DNA of 64,000 bases. Origin: Locusta migratoria. Taxonomy: Eukaryota; Arthropoda; Insecta; Orthoptera; Acrididae. Under the pieces are notes generated by a model. It saw only the letters and a program-made list of their open reading frames with translations, searched no databases and was not told the DNA's origin. The DNA lies in NCBI GenBank assembly GCA_026315105.1, contig CM048745.1, positions 540,778,758 to 540,842,757 of the forward strand. Reading direction: 5' to 3'. This document shows, piece after piece, positions 57,195 through 64,000 of this stretch (within the stretch, counting starts at the first letter, position 1; the number at the start of each line of letters is the position of its first letter). The translations under genes and the position numbers were made by a program.

Positions 57195-57355
57195 GAGTAT
57201 CGCGGTAGAATATCCGTGTGCACTGAGGCGCTGTGCTGCGGTGCGCGCGGCCGTTCGGGCATGGGTGAATGTGTTGTCCTTAGTGTAAGTTAGTTTAAGT
57301 AGTCTCTAAGATAGGGAGTAATAACCAACCAGTTAAGTCCCACATTTGAACATTT
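57195..57355 (+). mobile_element. tRNA-derived SINE lacking the B-box
   Basis: tgtggcac (57187-57194 and 57356-57363) brackets it. The head (cactgaggcgctgtgctgcg) passes straight to cgggcatggg, deleting the ggttcgaatcc B-box. Body and tail are normal. Confidence 0.85.
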
Positions 57356-57819
57356 TGTGGCACAGGCCTACATTGATGTCTTAAAACGTTCTTGCTTCCC
57401 ACTGTTGAAGAGCAATTTGCGGATGGCGATTGCATCTTTCAGCACGATCGAGGACCCGTTCATAATTCACGGTTTTTGACGGAGCCGTTCCACCAAAATA
57501 ACATCCCTGTAATGGACCAGAATCCTATATAACACATCTGGGATGTTTTGGAACGCAGACTTCGTGCCAGGCCTCAGGGTACTACATTCATAACACTTCC
57601 TCAGTGGAGCACTACGTGAAGAATGGGCTGCCATTCCTCAAGAAACCTTCCAGCACAAGACTGAACGCCTACCTGCGAAAGTGGAAGCTGCCATCAAGGT
57701 TTTGGGTCGGGCGACACCAAACTGAATTTCGAGCATTACCGATGGAGGGGTCCACGAACTTTTAAGTAAATTTTTAGGTAGGTGTTCGGATACTTTTGAT
57801 CATACAGTGTACATCTAGA

Positions 57820-57905
57820 GGAGGAGAAGGGTGATGATAATGAGGAGGAGGGGGGAGGAGGAGGAGGAGATTAAGAAGCAGAGGAAAATGGAGGAGGAGA
57901 AGAAA
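57820..57905 (+). repeat. Purine-rich (GGA)n tract
   Basis: Repeated gga/gag words, like the tracts at 1740-1930. Confidence 0.9.
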
Positions 57906-58044
57906 TGGAATAAATGTTATTTAGTATTGTCCTTATATTGAAGCAGCAAATAGTTTGATATTCCTTTCCTCAGCCAGCATCAGTGGTAACAACATTCCTG
58001 AACCAACTTCCGCCTTCCCCTCATCTGGATACTTCGGGAGAAAA

Positions 58045-58400
58045 GAGTTAGGGGAGGCGAGGGGACGGCGCCTTGTTATTGCGCTTCCTGGTAGAGCAGT
58101 CGCTTAGCTGCGCCTGCGCCGGAAACAGGCGCGCGGCGTACACACGGCCGACACCTCCGGCTCTCCGGCCTATATTTAGCCGGCAGCTGCGCCTGAATGG
58201 CGCTGCAGTCCGGATGTGCAGCACAAGCGCCGCCATTGAGGCCGCACAGTATCTGCCGGCCGCGGCCGGAAGCAGCGACGCCCACGGCCAGACCCTCCTG
58301 GCTTTCCGTCGCGTGCCGTGCAGAGTCCATCCAACCGGCTGGCTTTTGACTGCTGCCGCCACAGTGCAACCCTGTCACCGCTGTTCACTACGGTTCTGTC
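58045..58400. other. CpG-rich segment
   Basis: GC-dense. Frames of 70-131 residues overlap on both strands with Ala/Arg/Pro composition and no domain. Possibly a promoter-like island; no gene is attached in view. Confidence 0.4.
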
Positions 58401-58473
58401 CCTGCACCATTACTTTCGTCTACATGAGGGGCTGTCCAAAAATTTACCTACGTTACATAGACGGATGACCTAA

Positions 58474-58775
58474 GGGCCGTGCCGCAGTGGGTACACCGGT
58501 TCCCGTCAGATCACCGAAGTTAAGCACTGTCAGGCTTGGCTAGCACTTGGATGGGTCTGCCGAGCGCTGTTGGCAAGCGGGGTGCACTCAGCCCTTGTGA
58601 GACAAAACTGAGGAGCTACTTGATGGAGAAGTAGCGGCTCCGGCCTGGAAAGCCGACGTACAACGGCTGGGAATGCAGGGGCGCTGACCACGCCCCCCTG
58701 TATACCGCATCCGGTGACGCCAGCGGGCAGCGAATGACACGGCGGCCGGTCGGTCCCCTTTGGGCCCTCGCGGCC
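58474..58775 (+). mobile_element. 5S rRNA-derived SINE (SINE3 type)
   Basis: The head is strongly 5S-like: cggttcccgtcagatcaccg, gaagttaagcactgtcagg and agcacttggatgggt (internal control region). It then has ctgccgagcgctgttggcaa and a body shared with the minus-strand copy at 44048-44360. It ends where the LINE tail begins at 58776. Part of the 5S 3' half is missing, so this is not a 5S gene. Confidence 0.9.
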
Positions 58776-59510
58776 TGTATCTACATCTACATAGATACTC
58801 TGCAAATCACATTTAAGTGCCTGGCAAAGGGTTCATTAACCACCTTCATAACTTTTCTCTACCGTTCCATTCTCTAATAGCGCGCGGGAAGAAAGAACAC
58901 CTAAATCGTTCCGTTTTCGATCTGATTTCTCTTATTTTATTGGGATGGTCATGTCTCCCTAAGTAGGTGGGTGCTAGCAAAATATTTTCACATTCAGAAC
59001 TAAAAGTCGGTGATTGAAACTTCGCAAACAGATCACACCGCAACGAATAACGTCTTTCTTTTAATGATTTCCACCCCAATTCGTGCAACATTTCCGTGAC
59101 GCTTTCCCCCCCGTAACGTGATAAAACAAAACGAGCTGCCCTTCTCTGAACCTTCTCAATATCTTCCTCCAGTCCCACCTGGTGAGGGTCCCACAAGGGG
59201 CAACAGTACTCCAAGAGAGGACGCACAAGTGTGATGTAGGCAGTCTCTTTGGTGGAGCTGGTACATCGTCTAAGCGTTCTGCCAATGAAACGTAACCTTT
59301 GGTTCGCCTTCCCCACAATATTTTCTGTGTGTTCTCTCCAGTCGAAGTTGTTCGTAATTGTAACTCCTAGGTATTTGGTAGAATTTACGACCTTAAGGTT
59401 TGACTGATTTATCGCGTAATTGAAGTCCAGCGGATTTCTTTTAGTGGTCATGTGTATTACTTCACACTTTTCTTTATTTAGTGTCAATTGCCAATTCTCA
59501 ATTGGGGCGG
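58776..59510 (-). pseudogene. CR1/Jockey-like LINE, C-terminal part, open frame
   Basis: 213 codons open from 59487 to 58846: LTLNKEKCEVIHMTT, VNSTKYLGVTITNNFDWREH, TKETAYITLVRPLLEYCC, MLHELGWKSLKERRYSL, then REWNGREKL and stop. Nearly identical to the 39147-40390 copy but without its frameshift. The RT catalytic part is absent (5' truncation at about 59510). The 3' UTR ends in the same tagatgtagata words at 58776. Confidence 0.88.
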
Positions 59511-59791
59511 AGTTTAGATAGACGGATAATGTATACTAATAATGAAATTGTAGTTGTAAACTGTTAAATGGCAGAGTCTTGAAGGGCGAGCGTGGAGAAC
59601 GGCAGCTGCGGAAGGAGAGGCGACAGGAGCAGAATAGCCACGCCTACGTCCTGGAATGCTGCCGCCACCAACTACTCGCCATGCTACCGAAGTACTTCAT
59701 TCGTCAGCGAAAATCTTAATACATGTAAGTCCAACTCCTAGCTGCAAATGTGTGTTCATCCAATAGGTATTGCCTAATTATAGGGAGTGAA
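59511..59791. other. Unassigned DNA
   Basis: No feature recognised between the LINE 5' truncation point and the next SINE. Confidence 0.4.
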
Positions 59792-59803
59792 GCTGTTGAG
59801 CTA

Positions 59804-60010
59804 GCCGGCCGCGGTGGCCGAGTGGACTGCGGCGCGGCAGTCACGGTCTGCACGGCCACTACGGTCGGGGTTCGAATCCCCCCCCTCGAGCATGGATATT
59901 TGTGCTGTCCTTAGTCTTACGTAGTTCATAAGTAGTTTGTAAGTTTAGGGACTGATGACCCCGTAGTTAAGTCCCATAAGCTCTACCAACATTTGAAAAT
60001 TTTGATTTTT
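59804..60010 (+). mobile_element. tRNA-derived SINE, subfamily A
   Basis: gctgttgagcta (59792-59803 and 60011-60022) brackets it. The tail is slightly changed (ccaacatttgaaaatt). Confidence 0.95.
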
Positions 60011-60347
60011 GCTGTTGAGCTATCTGAAGAGAATGATCCGGTCATTCTTTAATCGTGCCAATCGAGTATGCTTCGCAATTTTCGGGGCTGGTGTTCCCTC
60101 AGTAACAGGTGTTTTGTACCACCATTTGCACCGTAGGTTCGATATTTCGGTTTCTCCGAAGTAGTTTTATCTTTGGTTTTGTGAGTTCTTTGGCCACTGA
60201 TATGCGCCGTGGCGGGTGGTGTGAGAAGAGAGGACTCGCGATCGGGAGCTTGGTCTGGAAGTACGGAGTGGCTGCATTACACAGATAGTAGCCGCCCATG
60301 TGGTTTGATTTTCATTTTGCTGCGCGTTCCTGTTTGTTCGGGCATGC

Positions 60348-60547
60348 AAATCAAATCAAATCTTTGTTAAGCTTTTGGGACTTAACTACGGGGTCATCAG
60401 TCCCTAAACTTACAAACTACTTATGAACTACTTACGAACTAGGACGGCACAAATATCCATGCCCGAGGGGGGATTCGAACCCCCGACCGTAGTGGCCATG
60501 CTGACCGTGACTGGAGCGCCTCAGTCACCTCGGCCACCGCGGCCGGC
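60348..60547 (-). mobile_element. tRNA-derived SINE, subfamily A
   Basis: tgttcgggcatgc (60335-60347 and 60548-60560) brackets it. The head matches the source of the copies at 11791 and 50761 (complement of gtcagcatggcc). The tail is replaced by aaatcaaatcaaatc. Confidence 0.96.
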
Positions 60548-60991
60548 TGTTCGGGCATGCTTGACTCGTGCTGTTGCCTGGGGTCTAGAGCTCATGGTGT
60601 CGACAGTGATCACCATGTCTGGTCAAGAGGAAAGGGCCTAGTGATCTTCGAGGACACTATTTCATTTGAAGAATAACCCTTGGTCCATTTGTGGCCGCTA
60701 GTTGTGGCTTCTCAAACACAGATTGATGAAGTACGGTCTAGTGTGGCCTCTTTTGTGTTTAAACACTGTTGTGCAATGTACAGTTTAGTGTAGTATATTG
60801 TGTTGAACGTGTGATAAAAATTTGTGCTACACTATTATTGTGTTGCAGAAGCAACCAGTGGTCTGTTTGATTTAGTGTTACAGTGGTTGTTTTTCCGAAT
60901 CAACTTGGGCACTGGAAAGTTCTAACCGAAGGAACGTCCGATAGTAACATTTTGTGGGCATCTTGCATCATTCATTCTATGTGCATTTGGT

Positions 60992-61183
60992 TCAAATGTT
61001 TCAAATGTTTGTATAGCTTATCGGACTTAACTACGGGTCATCAGTCCCTACACTTACAAACTACTTATGAATTAGGTAATACTAAGGACGGCACAAATAT
61101 CCATGCCCGAGGGGGGTTTCGAACCCCCGACCGTAGTGGCCGTGCAGACCGTGACTGGCGCGCCGCAATCCCCTCGGTCACCG
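60992..61183 (-). mobile_element. tRNA-derived SINE, subfamily A
   Basis: tgtgcatttggt (60980-60991) and tgtacatttggt (61184-61195) bracket it, with one change. The head is truncated (ends ggtgaccgaggg on the minus strand). Confidence 0.93.
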
Positions 61184-61195
61184 TGTACATTTGGT

Positions 61196-63258
61196 AATTT
61201 GCACAGTAGCGAGGGTAAAATTGCACGTGTTTAAAGTTTTAGTATTAAGAGAGTACCATCACCCGTCCTCGGCACCTTTTCTGTCTGTTATTTTACTGAC
61301 CTGTTTTGTGTTTGACTCAGTTTTAATGTGCTTAGTGTTATGTTGTTACATGTTCTGGAGCCACTCAGCCCTGGGGAGCTTGGACGCAACGGGCGGTGTA
61401 TCCGTCGTAGCGTCAGGTCTACGTGCCCGCCGTGGGATTGCGTCCTTGTCTTCAGTTAAGTTATCGTTGCATTAGGGAGATACCGTACCTTGCATCAGGT
61501 CTCCAAACTGAGTCTTTAGCTGTTTGGTTTACCTTAGGCTCTTCAAAATTGCGCCAGTTTGTCTGTTCCTTTATTGTATTTGAAGATTTGGTGATTAGTG
61601 AAGATTTGTTGGTGTAATTATCTAAATTTATTGCAAGTTACTTAACTTTGATAGTTCAGTTAAGGATTTAAAGTTTCAGTTACAGATTTTAAAAACCTTA
61701 TTTGAGAATCACTTGTCCGTAAATTTTATTACTATAATTGTCTTAGTTTTTGGAATGGCCTGAGCAAGCAAAGCCAGTCAGTTTGTTATGTTTTAACTGT
61801 TCCTTTCTATTAGTGAAAATTTGTGTACTCCAAGGAGGTCAAACTGATCAAAATACTGTGATTTTTCTTGTTTGAATTTAAGAAACTTGAAAGCTGTATC
61901 TAAAAATCTTAGCTATTTGCTGGTCAATATTCAAGTTGGGTTGTTTATATTAATAAAGTGTAGCAAGGAAAGATATGTAGATGGGCTTATCCTTCTTTAC
62001 CCAGTCCTAATGTACCCTGCGATCCTGATAATTGTTAAAAAAAATAACTGTTCACCGTTGGCAAATATACTTGGAAAGACTTAGCAGAAATCACCAGTTT
62101 CAGATTTACATTAGTGGAAACAGGAAATAGCACTTTCAAAGATGAAAAATATTCCGTACTATTATCTGATATCTCACGTATTTCGTAGATGAATTAATTT
62201 CAACCCTGCATAGTTTTTTTTCTATAGAGACAATTACTGAACATTTACGTGGCTGTCGAAATGTAAGTTATTCTTGGACGGTTTGATGAGCTTAGATGAA
62301 AAACGTATACTGGTAATTTCGTTAGCAAGGAGGGAAAGCAAGTTAGCTTGAATGTGGTAAGGACTGCTTGCACAGAGTACCTACAAACACAAAAGTTTGA
62401 TTTTAACCTAGGACTGAGTTGCAAGAAAATCTGGTACTTTCATATATCTTGAATTTGCACACAAGAAAAATTTTCCCTTCAAACGTAATTTATTGTTAAA
62501 AACAATTTTCTGCACACTTGCTATTGAAATTTACAAAAAACAGACCCAAGAAAACAGTAATTAAATAATTATGATGAGTCGAAAAATCTAAAACGTTATT
62601 TCCTTCAGTTACAGCAGTTTCACAATATATATATGGCCTTTAAATTGAGAAAAATATATGATGCTACCTCACAGGTAAAGGAACAGCATACTGGCAGTGA
62701 AAGACTGTGGCGCACGTGGTTCCTGCTACTGCAACATACAGAAATGTTAACTAAGCACACTCCAAAACTAAGTCCCCCACTTTCATCACGGTAAGCCGCG
62801 TCACTACAGACAACTAGCACTCACTCCATTCGTGGAAATCGTGCATTTGTGCTTTTCATCACACTATCACGACCGTTGTCCTCACTCCTTTTTCAGTTTT
62901 CAACACCTTCCGTAGGGATTAAAGAATTTGACTTTGCCTGGCCATGCCACGAGGACTTTTTAATGTCAGCTAATTGATTTTAAAACAATGTTCTAATATT
63001 CTTGATGAAACACCAAATAGGCGAAGCAAGTAATAAATGTAATATTTGCAACCAAGACGGTCTTTTATTAGAAGTCAGTTTGCACTGATTGATGTACCAG
63101 CTGGCACCAATTGAGTGTATAGAGTATTAATCATTGTTTCGTGTAGTACCCAGCGCTCGAAGTCAAACGTGAGGGGTTTTTCTTGAAATACAAAGAAGGA
63201 GAGGAAGGGGTCGGAGGAGCGTGCGCAGGTGAAAGAGCTCAGCGCAATTTCCTATTGT
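61196..63258. other. Unassigned DNA (2.1 kb)
   Basis: AT-rich, with no terminal repeats, RT, transposase or tRNA motifs. Frames of 64-94 residues show no domain. Confidence 0.4.
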
Positions 63259-63268
63259 TTCTCCAATA

Positions 63269-63474
63269 AAATAAAATGTTCAAATGTTTGTATAGCTTAT
63301 GGGACTTAACTGCGGGGTCGTCAGTCCCTAAACTTACAAACTACTTATGAACTAACTTATGCTACAGACAACACAAACATCCATGCCAAGGGGAGGATTG
63401 GAACCTCCAACGTGCGAGGCAGCGCGGTCTGCAACGTGTCGTTCCTGACCGCTAGGCTACTCCCGCGCGGCACC
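63269..63474 (-). mobile_element. tRNA-derived SINE, divergent
   Basis: Tail, body and hairpin are of the family, but the tRNA-like head differs (minus strand gtagcctagcggtcagga, B-box ggaggttccaatcctcc). Flanks ttctccaata (63259-63268) and ttctccgata (63475-63484) form the target repeat. Confidence 0.9.
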
Positions 63475-63640
63475 TTCTCCGATATTTGCTCTTGCTTGTA
63501 CATGTAAGGTAACATTATAGTTAAGCAAGATAATAACTCGAAAAAGGTATACGTATTATTTCAGCGCTCTGTCTGATATGCCGTGGTCCGTAAATTAAAC
63601 TTAGCCCTCAGGTTTCTTCTGACACCGAAAGACAACCTTC

Positions 63641-63834
63641 GCCGGCCGCAAGGCCGTGCGGTCTGCGGCGCGCCAGTCACGTTCTGCACGGCCACAACGG
63701 TCGGGGTTCGAATCCCCCTCGGGCATGGATATTTTTGTCGCCCTCAGTATTAGCTAGTTCATAAGTAGTTTATAAGTTTAGGGACTGATGACCCCGTAGT
63801 TAAGTGCCATAAGCTCTACAAACATTTGAACATT
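63641..63834 (+). mobile_element. tRNA-derived SINE, subfamily A
   Basis: aaagacaaccttc (63628-63640 and 63835-63847) brackets it. The A-box is partly deleted (gccggccgcaaggccgtgcgg). Confidence 0.95.
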
Positions 63835-64000
63835 AAAGACAACCTTCGCATCCGAAGATGAAACGTCAGAACAAAGTTTAATGTATGTCAACTCTGTAGT
63901 TTTAAGTGTGGAAATACCTGTCGTGAAGAACCTACAAAAATCTTTTTCTTTTAATATCTATGAAATAAACACGATTCTGACTGTGTCACAGTCTAACATA

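Larger units (their letters stand above)
56309..57735 (+). pseudogene. Tc1-like transposase, decayed
   Basis: N-terminal coding relics (about 56320-56675) are hard to follow. From 56900 the core is visible: the first catalytic region VWSD-SWYTMWRSDDRV (Glu lost to a stop), VRRMPGERHLPACVVPT, FGGD-IWSCFSWSGLAPL, then after the SINE FQHDRGPVHNS (second Asp). MDQNPI-HIWDVLERRLRARP follows, where the NPIEHLWD block has lost its catalytic Glu to a stop. The C-terminus is ERLPAKVEAAIKVLG-like. Inactive. Confidence 0.8.
56023..57811 (+). mobile_element. Tc1-like transposon with three internal insertions
   Basis: The terminal inverted repeats match: left tacaccatgtgatcaaaggt, right the complement of tacactgtatgatcaaaagt. 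Both start with TA, as in Tc1/mariner. Between them lies a decayed Tc1 transposase of about 1.2 kb. It is interrupted by a SINE (56119-56308), a 220-bp unclassified segment (56679-56898) and a SINE (57195-57355). Confidence 0.88.

Noticed and set aside
58073..58468. 131-residue protein in GC-rich DNA
   Set aside because: Overlaps several other open frames on both strands and shows no domain or start context.
58474..58560. A functional 5S rRNA gene
   Set aside because: The 5S 3' portion is disrupted, the sequence runs into a SINE body shared with 44048-44360, and there is no tandem array.
6038..63834. Dispersed identical repeats as a CRISPR array or tandem satellite
   Set aside because: The repeats are about 200 bp, irregularly spaced, on both strands and bracketed by different target duplications, so they are SINEs.

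Overview
The window looks like intergenic or intronic DNA from a large, repeat-laden arthropod genome. An orthopteran such as a grasshopper is the most plausible source. I infer this from roughly thirty tRNA-derived SINEs of one superfamily, several LINE lineages, Tc1/mariner/IS630, hAT and Helitron-like remnants, and no prokaryotic-style operons. I found no exon that I can assign to a host protein. Every long reading frame I can interpret is a transposase, a reverse transcriptase or a LINE ORF1, and nearly all are broken. Family names come from recognition of motifs only; no database search was run.

Layout. 1-486 is GC-rich with a 36-bp tandem duplication. 487-1645 is a minus-strand LINE 3' end split by a 925-bp palindromic element. 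1740-5300 is purine/pyrimidine-rich low-complexity DNA with two Helitron-like 3' ends. 6038-10350 holds SINEs, a 782-bp palindrome and a mariner-like element. 10885-16176 is a deep nest: a long inverted repeat, with a SINE in one arm, a 3-kb inverted-repeat element in that SINE, a LINE in that element, a SINE in the LINE and another SINE inside that SINE. A second LINE sits elsewhere in the same outer arm. 16310-17505 is an RTE-like LINE relic. 21594-26292 is a nearly complete but frameshifted L1/Tx1-like LINE with ORF1 and ORF2. 26530-27890 holds IS630-like and mariner relics, and 28051-29932 an inverted pair of tRNA-Val-like repeats. 31818-33052 is a mariner with a lost catalytic residue, 34172-35000 a Tc1 relic, 36259-37249 a hAT element, 37328-38480 tRNA-Thr-like repeats, and 39147-40455 a CR1/Jockey-like LINE. 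41923-42960 is an IS630-like relic, 44048-44360 and 58474-58775 are 5S-rRNA-derived SINEs, and 46522-49640 contains LINE fragments. 50155-51903 is a LINE carrying two SINEs, 56023-57811 a Tc1 element with three internal insertions, and 58776-59510 a second copy of the CR1/Jockey-like LINE. The last 5 kb is mostly unassigned DNA with three SINEs.

How the pieces relate. The SINEs carry tRNA-like pol III promoters but no proteins, so they must have been mobilised by LINE enzymes. About twenty SINE copies are flanked by direct repeats of roughly 7-13 bp, as expected of target-primed insertion, and these give exact boundaries and relative ages. The SINE tail contains a hairpin whose closing base pair has changed in a compensatory way between subfamilies, which suggests selection on the RNA structure. 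The window is also unusually rich in long palindromes. Transcription through them would give double-stranded hairpins.
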